Shown here one piece after another: positions 1 through 8,710 of a stretch of DNA of 64,000 nt; within the stretch, counting starts at the first letter, position 1, and each line of letters starts with the position of its first letter. The notes beneath the pieces are model-generated. The model worked only from the letters and a program-made list of their open reading frames with translations, did no database searches and was not told where the DNA came from. The position numbers were made by a program, and so were the translations under genes. Origin of the DNA: JAOEGB01 sp041262585 (GTDB taxonomy: Bacteria > Actinomycetota > Actinomycetes > Streptosporangiales > Streptosporangiaceae); the NCBI RefSeq assembly GCF_041262585.1, contig NZ_JBGCBZ010000010.1:1-64000 (forward strand), read 5' to 3'.

Positions 1-97
1 GGAGGGCTCCAAGCTCAGGCTGATCACACCCAAGTCATGATCACAGAAATCCAGGTGCAGGGGGTCGTAACGATCACGAGATGTGGGCCAGATCCTC

Positions 98-142
98 GGA
101 ACTGACCCGGAACTGACCCCGGAACTGACCCCGGAACTGACC
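98..142. repeat. tandem GGAACTGACC repeat
   Basis: Four copies of GGAACTGACC start at 98, 109, 121 and 133, a period of 11-12 bp. The array sits about 70 bp upstream of the DUF3817 gene. It may be a regulatory array or simply an unstable minisatellite; nothing in the sequence decides this. TGATCA motifs like those at 39 kb and 56 kb lie just upstream, around positions 22 and 41. Confidence 0.7.
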
Positions 143-213
143 ATGGTCACGCCGCCGGACGGACCGGCGAGTGCTCCGGATATCGTGAGATAACCGCTTC
201 CCAGCAGAGGGTA

Positions 214-534
214 ATGATCGACGTGGAATCCGCGCTCAAGTTCTACCGCGTCATGGCGTACATCGTCGGCGTGATGCTGCTCGTGCTCTGTGCCGGCATG
301 GTCGTGAAGTATGGGTTCGGGAGCGACACGATGGTCGCCGTGGTGGGGCCGATCCACGGCTTCCTGTACATGGTCTATCTGGTGGCCGCGCTGAACCTGG
401 GCCTCAAGGTCCGCTGGCCCATGCGCTTCCTGCTGCTCGTGCTGCTCGCGGGCGCCATCCCGGTCCTGTCGTTCGTCCTGGAGCGCAAGGTGACCGACCG
501 GGTCCGCGGCGAGCGGGCGGTCGCCGCCGCGTGA
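214..534 (+). CDS. DUF3817 small integral membrane protein
   Basis: A 106-residue protein with about three hydrophobic helices (residues 13-29, 40-60 and 70-88) and a basic C-terminal tail. Length, helix spacing and the GPIHGFLYMVY-type stretch match the actinobacterial DUF3817 membrane family, whose function is unknown. It begins with ATG after a purine-rich GCAGAGGG ribosome site. The gene converges on the small membrane gene at 622-816. No enzymatic motif is visible, so no biochemical role is assigned. Confidence 0.85.
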   Translation: MIDVESALKFYRVMAYIVGVMLLVLCAGMVVKYGFGSDTMVAVVGPIHGFLYMVYLVAALNLGLKVRWPMRFLLLVLLAGAIPVLSFVLERKVTDRVRGERAVAAA

Positions 535-602
535 CGCCCGTGGGCATGCGACACCCGCGGGCCGTCGACATCCCGCGCCCGTGTGACGCCCGCAGGCGTG
601 GC

Positions 603-621
603 GCCCGCGGTCGCCGCGGGC
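603..621. terminator. hairpin between convergent genes
   Basis: Perfect 8-bp stem GCCCGCGG/CCGCGGGC with a 3-nt loop, directly after the stop of the reverse-strand gene at 622 and 70 bp past the DUF3817 stop. It is placed to end transcription from both sides. No T-run is visible. Confidence 0.5.
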
Positions 622-816
622 TCAGCGGCCGATCTGGCGGCGGCGGATCCGGCGCAGCCGCGCGCGCTGCGACTCGTCGAGCATGAAGTAGCCCACGACC
701 GGCGCCCCGAGCACGCCGAGCACGATCAGCCAGGTCAGGATCGTCGGCAGCGGCAGGATGATGGCGATCACGGCCACAATTCCTGCGATCACGTAGTACT
801 TGCCGAGTGGCGACAT
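622..816 (-). CDS. small two-helix membrane protein
   Basis: A 64-residue protein: a short polar N-terminus, two adjacent hydrophobic helices (about residues 8-24 and 26-46), then a very basic RARLRRIRRR tail that should sit in the cytoplasm. The ATG at 816 gives a compact membrane protein, whereas longer in-frame extensions are low-complexity antisense of the neighbouring LLM gene. Similar 60-70-residue proteins are common and uncharacterised in actinomycetes. Function unknown. Confidence 0.65.
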   Translation of the reverse strand: MSPLGKYYVIAGIVAVIAIILPLPTILTWLIVLGVLGAPVVGYFMLDESQRARLRRIRRRQIGR

Positions 817-934
817 CGTCGGGCCTTTCGTGTCGGAGCTCCGAGCGGTCCCCGACCGGCGGGGCGCGTCGCCAGCACAACGTCTGACCGTGTGGCGGAG
901 TTCCGACCCCGCCACACGGTTCGCCTCACACGGC

Positions 935-1927
935 TCAGGCCGGGGTGGAGGGGGCCGTGGAGGGGGAGGTGGATGTGGCAAGTGCGGCGAGGGTCGCGGC
1001 TCCGGCGGGGTCGCGGTCGGTGCTGATCGGGACCAGCGCCACCTCGTCCACTCCGGCCTCGGCGTAGTCGGCCAGCCTCGCGCGGACGTCGTCCAGGTTT
1101 CCCAGCAACGCCACCGACTCCAGAAGCTTGTCCGGGATGGCGGCCAGCAGGTCCTTCGGATGAGGCCGCGTCCTGGCGAACTCGACCACGTCACCGAAGC
1201 CGGCCTCGACGAACATCTCGCCGTAGCCGGGCGCGGCCAGGTAGCCCACCACGCCGCGCCTGATCCTGTTGACGGCCTCGTCGTCCGGATCCACCGCCGC
1301 CGAGACCCACGCCGCCACCCTGGTGGCGGTGCCGTTCGCGGCGGCAGCCGTACGGAGGTCGGAGGCGAGGCGGGCGGCGGAGGCGGGCGTGATGAGGTTG
1401 AGGACCATCCGGTCGGCCAGCGCGGCGGTCCGGACGGCGGCTGGGCCGAACGCGGCGACGGTGAGCTCGGAGCGCGGAGCGGGCAGCCGCAGCCGGTAGC
1501 CACGGCTGGCGAGGAACTTGCCGGAGAAGTCCGACTTCTCGCCGTCGAGCAGCGGGCGCAGGGCCTGGACGGCCTCCCGGAGGACGGCGGCCGACCTCGC
1601 CTCCATCCGCCCGTGCCACTGCTCGACCACCAAGGGGCTCGACGTTCCCACGGCGATGGAGACGGGACGGCCGACGAGATCCGCGACCGACGCGGCGCCC
1701 ATCGCGATCATCATGGGGTCGCGGACGCCTACGGCGAGCGGGCCGATCGTCAGGCCGATCCGCTCGGTCCGCAGGCCGGCCGCCGTGGCGAGCGCGAAGG
1801 AGTCGTAGGTCGCCATCTCGCCGACCCACAGCTCCGGGTAGCCCAGCTCGTCGGCCGCGCGGGCGGTCGCGAGAGCCTCGTCGGCGGGCCGGTCCTGCCA
1901 GAGGCCCAGAGAGACGCTGAGTCGCAT
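935..1927 (-). CDS. LLM-class F420-dependent oxidoreductase
   Basis: A 330-residue luciferase-like TIM-barrel protein of the family that uses reduced F420 (some members use FMN) for hydride transfer. The N-terminus has the usual first strand and helix (MRLSVSLGLWQ), then ELWVGEM and an ATAAGLRTERIGLTIG stretch typical of the cofactor site. The C-terminus ends in an alanine/serine/proline tail. The start codon lies 15 bp after the stop of the carotenoid-oxygenase gene, so the two are probably one transcript and may act on the same substrate. The substrate cannot be read from sequence. Confidence 0.88.
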   Translation of the reverse strand: MRLSVSLGLWQDRPADEALATARAADELGYPELWVGEMATYDSFALATAAGLRTERIGLTIGPLAVGVRDPMMIAMGAASVADLVGRPVSIAVGTSSPLVVEQWHGRMEARSAAVLREAVQALRPLLDGEKSDFSGKFLASRGYRLRLPAPRSELTVAAFGPAAVRTAALADRMVLNLITPASAARLASDLRTAAAANGTATRVAAWVSAAVDPDDEAVNRIRRGVVGYLAAPGYGEMFVEAGFGDVVEFARTRPHPKDLLAAIPDKLLESVALLGNLDDVRARLADYAEAGVDEVALVPISTDRDPAGAATLAALATSTSPSTAPSTPA

Positions 1928-1942
1928 GTGCCCTGTTCCCCC

Positions 1943-3412
1943 TTACTCCGCGCCCTGGCGGGAGCCGCCGAGCTGGTCGGCGCGTACCCACGTGGCGTGG
2001 AAACCGAGCGGGACGCGCTGGGGGAGGAGGACGCGGGCGACGGGGCCGGCGGTCACGTCCGACGCGTCGAGGATCTGGACCTCCGAGGCGCCCTCGCGCT
2101 CGTCGGTCACGAACGTGATGAGGTAGCCGTCGTCCTCGCCGGTCGAGCCGTCGCGCGGCGCGAAGGGGGCCTCGCTGCCGTAGCGGTGCTCGCCGAAGTA
2201 GTACTCCTCCTTGGCGCCGGTCACGTTGTCATACTTGATCAGCCCGTCGAAGAGGTTCGTCGGGGCGTCCTTCACGATGGACACGTTGTAGGCGTATCTC
2301 GTGGCATATCCCGTCTGGCGGGCGTCGATCGACGGGAACTCCGTGTTGTGGTCGTCGTCCACGTAGCCTTCGCTGGTCGTGCCGGTCCGCAGGTCGAACC
2401 GGTACCGGTACATCCGGGCGTCGAGCTTGAGATACGACAGCATGCGCGACAGCGGGCTGCCCGTGTCGCTTCCTGGGCCGCTGGGCGCGGGGCGGCCCAC
2501 CCGGCACACATCGAGGATGATCTCGTCGCCCGACTCCCACGAGTTGACGACGTGGTAGATGTAGCACGGCCTGGCCTCGAACCAGCGGATCTCGTGCGCC
2601 TCGCCGCGCCGGGGGATCACACCGAAGCGCGACGGGAGCTCCCGGTTGAAGGTCAGCTTGTAACGGCCCTGCCGGGCGGCGTCCATGTCCTGGTAGAGCG
2701 GCAGATCCATGAGGATGGCGTGGTTGGCCGTGATCGCCATGTCGTGCGGCAGCCGGGCGCCCGGGATGTCGATCTCCACGCAGTGCTCGACCGTGCCGCC
2801 CGCCCCGACGACGCCGTAGCGCAGGTACGGCTCGCGCGGCCCGTAGTCGAACCAGAACAGCTCACCGGTGCGCTCATCGACCTTCGGGTGGGCCATGAAG
2901 TCGCCGGTCAGCGTGTCGAGGAAGGTCTCGGCGCCGAGCGTCTCCAGGCTGAGCGGGTCCAGGCTGTACGGCGAGCCGCACAGGTACCAGGTCGCGAGGA
3001 CCTTGCCCCGGTGGAAGACGACGTCGGTGTTGGCCGAGTCCTTCAGGTTGAGGCCGCGAGTGTTGCCGAACGGGTTGCCCTTGGGGCTCTCCATGACGCC
3101 CGTCCACAGGGACCGGCTCTGCGCCGACTCCGCCTCGAACGCCTTCGTCCTGACATACCGGTTGCGGTAGCGGGCCCGGCCGTTCTCGAAGTGCATGGCG
3201 TGCACCATGCCGTCGCCGTCGAACCAGTGATAGCGACCCCGCATGGGGAACCGGGCGTTGGGCCCGTTGCGCAGATAGACGCCGTTGAGGTCCCGGGGGA
3301 TCTCGCCGATCACCTTGAGGTCGGCGGCTGTGATCTCGTCCTGAACCGGAGCGTACACACCGAGCAGGTACGGGTTGGCCTCGCCTGATTCGTCCATGAG
3401 CACCACCGTCAT
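1943..3412 (-). CDS. carotenoid oxygenase family protein
   Basis: A 489-residue seven-bladed-propeller non-haem iron dioxygenase of the carotenoid/stilbene cleavage family, which splits a C=C bond of apocarotenoids, stilbenes or phenylpropenes. The expected iron-ligand histidine contexts are present in order: AHPKVDE, LPHDMAI, a mid-protein histidine around IYHVVNS and GFHATWV near the C-terminus. Length is normal. The ATG at 3412 sits 6 nt below a good -10 element, suggesting a leaderless mRNA. An LLM oxidoreductase follows in the same transcript and a double HxlR regulator is divergent, which suggests substrate-induced control. The exact substrate is unknown. Confidence 0.92.
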   Translation of the reverse strand: MTVVLMDESGEANPYLLGVYAPVQDEITAADLKVIGEIPRDLNGVYLRNGPNARFPMRGRYHWFDGDGMVHAMHFENGRARYRNRYVRTKAFEAESAQSRSLWTGVMESPKGNPFGNTRGLNLKDSANTDVVFHRGKVLATWYLCGSPYSLDPLSLETLGAETFLDTLTGDFMAHPKVDERTGELFWFDYGPREPYLRYGVVGAGGTVEHCVEIDIPGARLPHDMAITANHAILMDLPLYQDMDAARQGRYKLTFNRELPSRFGVIPRRGEAHEIRWFEARPCYIYHVVNSWESGDEIILDVCRVGRPAPSGPGSDTGSPLSRMLSYLKLDARMYRYRFDLRTGTTSEGYVDDDHNTEFPSIDARQTGYATRYAYNVSIVKDAPTNLFDGLIKYDNVTGAKEEYYFGEHRYGSEAPFAPRDGSTGEDDGYLITFVTDEREGASEVQILDASDVTAGPVARVLLPQRVPLGFHATWVRADQLGGSRQGAE

Positions 3413-3448
3413 GGGTGGACGCTACGATAAAAGAAGTCAGCTCGTCAA
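3413..3448 (-). promoter_or_regulatory. leaderless sigma70-type promoter of carotenoid oxygenase
   Basis: On the reverse strand, TTGACG (3443-3448) and TAGCGT (3419-3424) are separated by 18 bp, and the ATG of the oxygenase follows the -10 box after 6 nt. Transcription should therefore start at or next to the start codon. The TGAC-GAGC-TGAC direct repeat overlapping the -35 box is a possible operator for the divergent HxlR protein. Confidence 0.55.
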
Positions 3449-3521
3449 TGAGGCGGGCTGGACACCTGACGCTGTACCTTCGCCAGTGCACGGGAAGAAC
3501 GCCCCCCGTGCGGGAAAGGGA

Positions 3522-4433
3522 GTGTGGACCGTTGTGGACAGGGACCCGGACAGTGGCCTGAGCGCCATCGGGCAGGCCCTGGCCATCCTGGGCGACCGGT
3601 GGGTGCTCCTGATCCTGCAGCGGGCGTTCCTGCTCCGGATCCGGACCTACGCGGGCTGGCGCGACGCGCTGCCCATCTCGGAGTCGGTCCTGGCCACCCG
3701 GCTGAAAGAGCTGGTCGGCCACGACATCTTCACGCTGGTCGCCTACCGCGACGGCCGGACGCGCTATGAGTACCGGCTCACCCCCCGAGGGCTCGACCTG
3801 TGGTCGCTGCTCGTGGCGATCTACTCGTGGGAGCGCGACTGGACCGGGCGGCAGGAGGCGCCGTTCATCCATGACGTCTGCGGCCAGGAGGCCCGGCCGT
3901 ACCTGGCGTGCGGCGACTGCCGCAAGCCGATGAGCGCCCGCGACACCGAGACCATCAGGGGGCCGCTCGCCACGTTCTCCCGCGTGGGCCTGCCCCGCCA
4001 GCATCGCCGGACCGTCCGGGGGGACACCGGCGTGGACGCGTACGCGTACTGCCCCGACTCGATGGAGATCCTCGGCGACCGCTGGAGCACCACCGTCCTG
4101 GCCGCGGCCTTCCTCGGGACGCGGCGGTTCGTCGACTTCCAGGCCGAGCTGGGCATCGCGCCCTCGGTGCTCACCGACCGGCTGCGGCGGTTCGTCGAGC
4201 TCGACGTCTTCCGCCTCGTCGCGGGGGACTACCGGCTCACCGAGAAGGGCCTGGCGTTCTTCGAGGTCTTCGCGTTTCTCGTGGACTGGGCGCAAAGAGA
4301 GCTCGCGGCGCCGCCGGGCTCGGGCCTGACCATCACCCACCGCCCCTGCGGCGCCGCGCTCGCTCCCGTGTTTCTGTGTACGGCATGCACCCAGCCCCTT
4401 GAGCGGCGCGAGGTCCACTTCGAGCTGGGCTGA
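3522..4433 (+). CDS. double-domain HxlR-type winged-helix regulator
   Basis: About 303 residues containing two HxlR winged-helix domains in tandem: the first has ILGDRWVLLIL and SVLATRLKELV, the second ILGDRWSTTVL and SVLTDRLRRFV. Each is followed by a CxxC pair (CGDC; CTAC), suggesting a structural zinc or redox site. HxlR proteins normally have one domain and dimerise, so this is a covalent dimer. The GTG at 3522 (or 3534) follows GGGAAAGGGA; an ATG at 3375 would overlap the divergent oxygenase start and is less likely. The divergent layout suggests control of the oxygenase operon. Confidence 0.85.
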   Translation: MWTVVDRDPDSGLSAIGQALAILGDRWVLLILQRAFLLRIRTYAGWRDALPISESVLATRLKELVGHDIFTLVAYRDGRTRYEYRLTPRGLDLWSLLVAIYSWERDWTGRQEAPFIHDVCGQEARPYLACGDCRKPMSARDTETIRGPLATFSRVGLPRQHRRTVRGDTGVDAYAYCPDSMEILGDRWSTTVLAAAFLGTRRFVDFQAELGIAPSVLTDRLRRFVELDVFRLVAGDYRLTEKGLAFFEVFAFLVDWAQRELAAPPGSGLTITHRPCGAALAPVFLCTACTQPLERREVHFELG

Positions 4434-4443
4434 ACCCGTCCGG

Positions 4444-5037
4444 CTATCCTTCCCCGGATTCCTTTTTGCCCATCGCCTTGCGGATCACGTCACGCGCGCG
4501 GTCCATGATGGCGATCGGCGGGCCGAGGAGCAGGTTCTTCGTCGCCGACTCGGTCCCGGGGTGCGGGTGGGTGGGCGCCATGGCCTCGGCGGCCTTCACT
4601 CCCACGCCCATCGCCCGCCGCTCGGCCTCGGTCGTCGCGGCCTTCAGCTCGGAGAACTCGTAACGCTCCTCCGCCGCGGCGTGCGCGAAGACCGCTGCCC
4701 GGAGCCGCTCCAGCTCCTGGGAGAACTCCGGCGTCGTCACGTCCATGTCGTCGAGGCGGCTGAGCATCTCCTTCGCCTCTTCCTCCTCGTGCAGGCGGTT
4801 GTCGACGATCGTGTCGCCGCCGACGAGCTTCCGCCGCGCGTAAGGATGGACGATCTCCTCCTCCGCTGTCTCGTGCACGGCCAGCAGGCGGACGAGACGG
4901 CTGAACGCCTCTCTGCGTTCATCCCCCTGGCCTCTGTCGACCTCGTCGAACAGCTCCCTGATGAGGACGTGCTGCCGCATCAGGAGTTCGATGACGTCGT
5001 TCTCCTTCATCAGCTCCGGTGGCGTCTGACGGTCCAT
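4444..5037 (-). CDS. hemerythrin domain-containing protein
   Basis: A 197-residue four-helix protein with the hemerythrin di-iron ligand pattern: QHVLIRELFDE, HETAEEEIVHP, LHEEEEAKE and HAAAEERYEF carry the expected His/Glu residues. The family binds O2 or NO or handles iron and oxidative stress. The ATG at 5037 is preceded by AAGGAGG with a 5-nt gap; an upstream ATG at 5136 lacks such a site. The C-terminus (about 150-197) is an extra helical tail. Its stop is only 10 bp from the convergent HxlR stop. Confidence 0.9.
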   Translation of the reverse strand: MDRQTPPELMKENDVIELLMRQHVLIRELFDEVDRGQGDERREAFSRLVRLLAVHETAEEEIVHPYARRKLVGGDTIVDNRLHEEEEAKEMLSRLDDMDVTTPEFSQELERLRAAVFAHAAAEERYEFSELKAATTEAERRAMGVGVKAAEAMAPTHPHPGTESATKNLLLGPPIAIMDRARDVIRKAMGKKESGEG

Positions 5038-5150
5038 CCGTGCCTCCTTCCAGGTCATATTCGGGCTACCCCCAACCGGGGCCCGAAACCATTGACCATG
5101 GGCTTCGGCTTTCGTAGTGTCTCGGACACCGAGCACCCCCGGAGTCCGCG

Positions 5151-6812
5151 ATGAGGCTGCACCCCAAAGAGCACGTCGAGCGCTACACCACCGAGGGATG
5201 GTGGACCGACGACACGATCGACAGGCTCCTGAGAGCGCGAGTGGCCGAACGGCCCGGCGCGCTCGCCGTGGCGGACCCGCCCAACAAGGCCGAGCTGACC
5301 GGTGGCAGGCCCAAGCGGCTGACCTGGGCGGAGCTCGACCGTGAGGTCGACCGCGTGGCCGCCGTGCTGCTGGACCGGGGCGTCGGCAGGGACGACGTCG
5401 TCGCGGTCCAGCTCCCCAACAGCGTGGAGCTGGCGGTCACGTTCCTCGCCGCCGTCAGGATCGGGGCGATCGTCACGCCGTTCCCCGTGCAGTTTCGCCA
5501 GTACGAGCTGACCCAGCTCGGCGGGCTCGCCCAGGTCCAGGCGTTCGTCACCTGCCCCGAGCTCATGGGCCGTCCCAGCGCCGAGGCGGTGAGACAGCTC
5601 CAGATCCCGTCCATGCGGGCCGTACTCGTCTGGGACGAGGACGATCTGGAGACGGCCACGGGGGACCCGGCCATCCTCGACGCGCACCTGAAGTCGCTCG
5701 ACACCCACCCCAACGACTGCGTGACGATCTGCTGGACCTCCGGCACCGAGGCGACCCCCAAGGGGGTGCCGCGCTGCCACTACGACTGGCTCGCGGTCGC
5801 CTGGACCTGCGCCGACGCGCCCGCCCTCACCGCTGACGACGTCGTCCTCAACCCGTTCCCCATGGTGAACATGGCCGGGATCGGCGGGGTGTTCCTGCCA
5901 TGGCTGCGCGCCGGCTTCGCGCTGATCCAGCACCACCCGTTCGACCTGCACGTCTACCTCGGGCAGATCACGGCGGAGCGCGTGACGTACACGCTGGCGC
6001 CGCCCGCGCTGCTCACCATGCTGCTGCACCGGCCGGAGGCCCTCGCCCGGTTCGACATCTCGTCGCTGACCCGCATCGGCTCCGGCTCGGCGCCCCTCCC
6101 GCCCGCCATGGTGCGCGGCTGGCAGGAGCGGTACGGCATCGCGATCATCAACTTCTTCGGGTCCAACGAGGGCATCGCGCTGCTGTCCGAGCCGTCGACC
6201 ATGCCCGATCCCGGCGACCGGGCCCGCTACTTCCCCCGCCCCGACGCCCCCGGCACGACCTGGCCGGGCACGCTCGGCGGCACCCGGATCAAGCTGGTCG
6301 ATCCTGCGTCGGGGGAGGAGATCACCTCCGAGGGCGTGCCCGGCGAGCTGCGGCTGAGCGGGCCCACCGTCTTCGCGGGATACCTGGCGGGCACGGCGGT
6401 GGCCGACCCGTTCGACGACGACGGATACCTGGTCACCGGCGACCTCTTCGAGCTGGCCGGCGACCGCTACCTCCGCTACGTGGACAGGACGAAGGACCTG
6501 ATCATCCGGGGCGGGATGAACATCGCCGCCGCCGAACTGGAGGGCCTCATCTCCGGGCACCCGGCGGTCACCGAGGTCGCGATTGTGGGATATCCCGACG
6601 AGGTCCTGGGAGAGAAGGTCTGCGCCTTCGTCGTGCCCGTGCCCGGCCAAGCCGTCGACATGGAGGGCATCGCCACGTACTTGAGGGAGACCGGGATCGC
6701 CTCCTACAAGCTGCCGGAGCGGGTGGAGACCATCGAGGCGCTGCCCCGCAACGCCGTCGGCAAGATCCTCAAGCGGGAGCTCAGAGAGATCCTGATCGTC
6801 GCCGGTGACTGA
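5151..6812 (+). CDS. class I adenylate-forming acyl/aryl-AMP ligase
   Basis: A 553-residue ANL-superfamily enzyme that activates a carboxylic acid as acyl-AMP and usually transfers it to CoA or a carrier protein. The P-loop-like motif TSGTEATPKGV is present, followed by FFGSNEG, the hinge region YLVTGDL and DRTKDLIIRGGMN, and the catalytic lysine in NAVGKILKREL at the C-terminus. Overall form resembles 2,3-dihydroxybenzoate-AMP ligases and cyclohexanecarboxyl-CoA ligases. No carrier protein or NRPS gene is nearby, so a catabolic CoA-ligase role is more likely. The start follows a GGAG site. Confidence 0.9.
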   Translation: MRLHPKEHVERYTTEGWWTDDTIDRLLRARVAERPGALAVADPPNKAELTGGRPKRLTWAELDREVDRVAAVLLDRGVGRDDVVAVQLPNSVELAVTFLAAVRIGAIVTPFPVQFRQYELTQLGGLAQVQAFVTCPELMGRPSAEAVRQLQIPSMRAVLVWDEDDLETATGDPAILDAHLKSLDTHPNDCVTICWTSGTEATPKGVPRCHYDWLAVAWTCADAPALTADDVVLNPFPMVNMAGIGGVFLPWLRAGFALIQHHPFDLHVYLGQITAERVTYTLAPPALLTMLLHRPEALARFDISSLTRIGSGSAPLPPAMVRGWQERYGIAIINFFGSNEGIALLSEPSTMPDPGDRARYFPRPDAPGTTWPGTLGGTRIKLVDPASGEEITSEGVPGELRLSGPTVFAGYLAGTAVADPFDDDGYLVTGDLFELAGDRYLRYVDRTKDLIIRGGMNIAAAELEGLISGHPAVTEVAIVGYPDEVLGEKVCAFVVPVPGQAVDMEGIATYLRETGIASYKLPERVETIEALPRNAVGKILKRELREILIVAGD

Positions 6813-6829
6813 GCCGGCGTCGTTCTGTC

Positions 6830-6856
6830 AGGGTCTCGGGAGCTCCGAGGGACCCT
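6830..6856. terminator. convergent terminator hairpin
   Basis: AGGGTC and GACCCT enclose an inner TCGG/CCGA stem, forming a long imperfect hairpin between the stops of the AMP ligase (6812) and the arylamine acetyltransferase (6878). Its placement suits a bidirectional terminator. Confidence 0.5.
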
Positions 6857-6877
6857 CACAGGCGGAGAACGCTCCGG

Positions 6878-7828
6878 TCAGCGTTGTGCGGCCTCCCACT
6901 GGTCGTGGGCAGTCCGCAGCCGGGTCCAGAGCTTGTCCTTCTCGGCGGGGGAGACGTCGTCCAGCGCGATGCCGTAGACGTCCGCCAGCGCGGCGAAGTA
7001 GTCCTCCCTCCGGTCGAGCATGATCGAGCGCTGTCCCGTCGAGCGCTGTGTGGCCGAGCGCTGGTGCGCGGTGTCCCCGGGGGCGGCGCCGCCGACGCGC
7101 TCAAGGACCAGCCCGGTCAGCGTGTCCACTCCAGCGGCGTCGCGGCGTTGCACGGCCGGCACCCGGACGAACCCCGACTCGGGAGACGTCGACAGGTGTT
7201 CGTGCTTGGCCTCGAAGGCCGCCATCTCCACCGGCTCCAGGCCGAAGTCCATGCCCACGAAGCTCCCTCGCGGGTCGTGCTCGAACCGCCAGCCGCCCGG
7301 CTCGCTCTCCGAGCGGCGCAGGCCGTACCGGAACGGGCCCTGCTCGTAGACCCCCTCGACCAGCGGGAGGGGCTCGTGGATCCCGTCGCCGAGCCCCGCG
7401 TCCACCAGCCAGTCGCCGCCGGGGTTGCCCTCCGTGGGCAGGCCGGAGACGGTGAGGGCCAGATGGTTTCCGGTGGCTCCGGCGGGGACGCCTGGCTCGT
7501 TCTGCACGCCGCCGAAGTGCCGCGTGACCTGGTAACCGAGCATGCCGAGCAGCAGCGCGAACGCGCCGTTGAGATGGAAGCAGTAGCCGCCGCGCCCGGC
7601 GATGATCCGCCGCCACGACTCGACCGGGTCCACCGTGGTCGGCCGGCCCAGCCAGATTTCCAGGTTCTCGTATGGCACGCGCTCGACGTGCGCCGCCTGG
7701 AGGCGGAACAGCTCCTCGACACTCGGCGGCCCGACGTCACTCAGCCGGAGGCGCCGGAGGTAGCCCGCCACGTCGACCGATGCGGTCACCTCGCCGGTCA
7801 CCCCCACCCACCTCTCAGCCAGCGGCAT
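6878..7828 (-). CDS. nat: arylamine N-acetyltransferase
   Basis: A 316-residue NAT-family enzyme that transfers an acyl group from acyl-CoA to arylamines or hydrazines. The Cys-His-Asp triad is visible: the cysteine in GGYCFHLN, the histidine in NHLALTV and the aspartate in WLVDAGLGD. It is slightly longer than typical NATs (about 270-280), the excess lying in a C-terminal DTAHQRSATQRSTGQ-like insertion. Some family members perform amide closure in natural-product pathways, but no such cluster is here. The ATG at 7828 has a weak ribosome site; a GTG near 7801 behind GAGAGG is an alternative. Confidence 0.9.
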   Translation of the reverse strand: MPLAERWVGVTGEVTASVDVAGYLRRLRLSDVGPPSVEELFRLQAAHVERVPYENLEIWLGRPTTVDPVESWRRIIAGRGGYCFHLNGAFALLLGMLGYQVTRHFGGVQNEPGVPAGATGNHLALTVSGLPTEGNPGGDWLVDAGLGDGIHEPLPLVEGVYEQGPFRYGLRRSESEPGGWRFEHDPRGSFVGMDFGLEPVEMAAFEAKHEHLSTSPESGFVRVPAVQRRDAAGVDTLTGLVLERVGGAAPGDTAHQRSATQRSTGQRSIMLDRREDYFAALADVYGIALDDVSPAEKDKLWTRLRTAHDQWEAAQR

Positions 7829-7835
7829 GTCACGC

Positions 7836-7859
7836 GTGAGTTCACCCGTAAGTTCACCC
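7836..7859. promoter_or_regulatory. 12-bp direct repeat, possible response-regulator site
   Basis: GTGAGTTCACCC is followed at once by GTAAGTTCACCC in the divergent region between nat and the OmpR-family regulator. Direct repeats of about 11-12 bp are the usual binding form of PhoB/OmpR-type regulators, so this could be an autoregulatory site. Inference only. Confidence 0.35.
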
Positions 7860-7990
7860 TGTCGTACACGCGGTGGGCCACGTCTTCACGCACACCGTCA
7901 CGTTAACCCGCTAACGAGGTTCCCGCCGATGCACGGGATCTTCACATATCGGGAAGGTCCGTCTGCACAGGGTCGCCCTACGCTTCCGCT

Positions 7991-8680
7991 ATGGCTACAC
8001 CCCAGCAGCGGCGTGTCCTCGTGGTCGAGGACGACGAGACGATCGCGAGAGCCGTGAAGATGCGGCTGATGGCGGAGGGCTTCGAGGTGCGGGTCGCGAG
8101 CGATGGAGAGGGGGCGCTCGCGGCCTACGCCAAGGCCGAGCCCGATGTCGTGGTCCTCGACCGGCTGCTGCCCGGGCTGGACGGGCTGGAGGTCTGCCGC
8201 CGGATGCAGGCCGCCCGCCCGGTCCCGGTGCTCATGCTGACCGCGCTGGGCGAGGAGACGGACGTGCTCGTGGGCCTGGGCGTGGGGGCCGACGACTACA
8301 TCACCAAGCCGTTCAGCATGCGCGAGCTGGTGGCGCGGATCCACGCCCTGCTGCGGCGCGTCGAGCGGGCCAGCGTGCTCGCCCATGAGGACGCAGTGAT
8401 CCGGGTGGGCGACGTCGAGATCAACACAGCGGAGCGGCGGGTGTTCGTGCGAGGCGCCGAGGCGCAGCTCACGCGGACCGAGTTCGACCTGCTGCGACGG
8501 CTCGCGGAACGACCTGGCCAGGTCTTCGAGCGCGAACGCCTGCTGTCCGACATCTGGGGCTTCTCCGAGGCCGCCGCGACGCGGACCGTGGACAGCCACG
8601 TCCGCGCGCTGCGCCGCAAGCTGGGGCCCGAGGTCGTCCGGACCGTCCACGGCGTCGGATACGCCCTGGTCCGCCCGTGA
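7991..8680 (+). CDS. OmpR/PhoB-family response regulator
   Basis: A 229-residue two-component regulator. The receiver domain (about 8-120) has the acidic pocket in VVEDDE, the phospho-acceptor Asp57 in VVLDRLLPG, the switch Thr in MLTALGE and the Lys in TKPFS. The C-terminal winged helix (about 135-228) carries TRTEFDLLRRLAERPGQVF and ends RTVHGVGYALVRP. The histidine-kinase gene begins 30 bp downstream, so the two form a pair. A TACGCT box 6 nt before the ATG suggests a leaderless transcript. Confidence 0.95.
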   Translation: MATPQQRRVLVVEDDETIARAVKMRLMAEGFEVRVASDGEGALAAYAKAEPDVVVLDRLLPGLDGLEVCRRMQAARPVPVLMLTALGEETDVLVGLGVGADDYITKPFSMRELVARIHALLRRVERASVLAHEDAVIRVGDVEINTAERRVFVRGAEAQLTRTEFDLLRRLAERPGQVFERERLLSDIWGFSEAAATRTVDSHVRALRRKLGPEVVRTVHGVGYALVRP

Positions 8681-8710
8681 GGCGCCGGCTGATCGGAATG
8701 GAGGTGGGCG

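Noticed and set aside
800..3388. 862-residue forward open frame
   Set aside because: Antisense to the LLM oxidoreductase and carotenoid oxygenase; long only because high GC removes stops. It has no family motifs.
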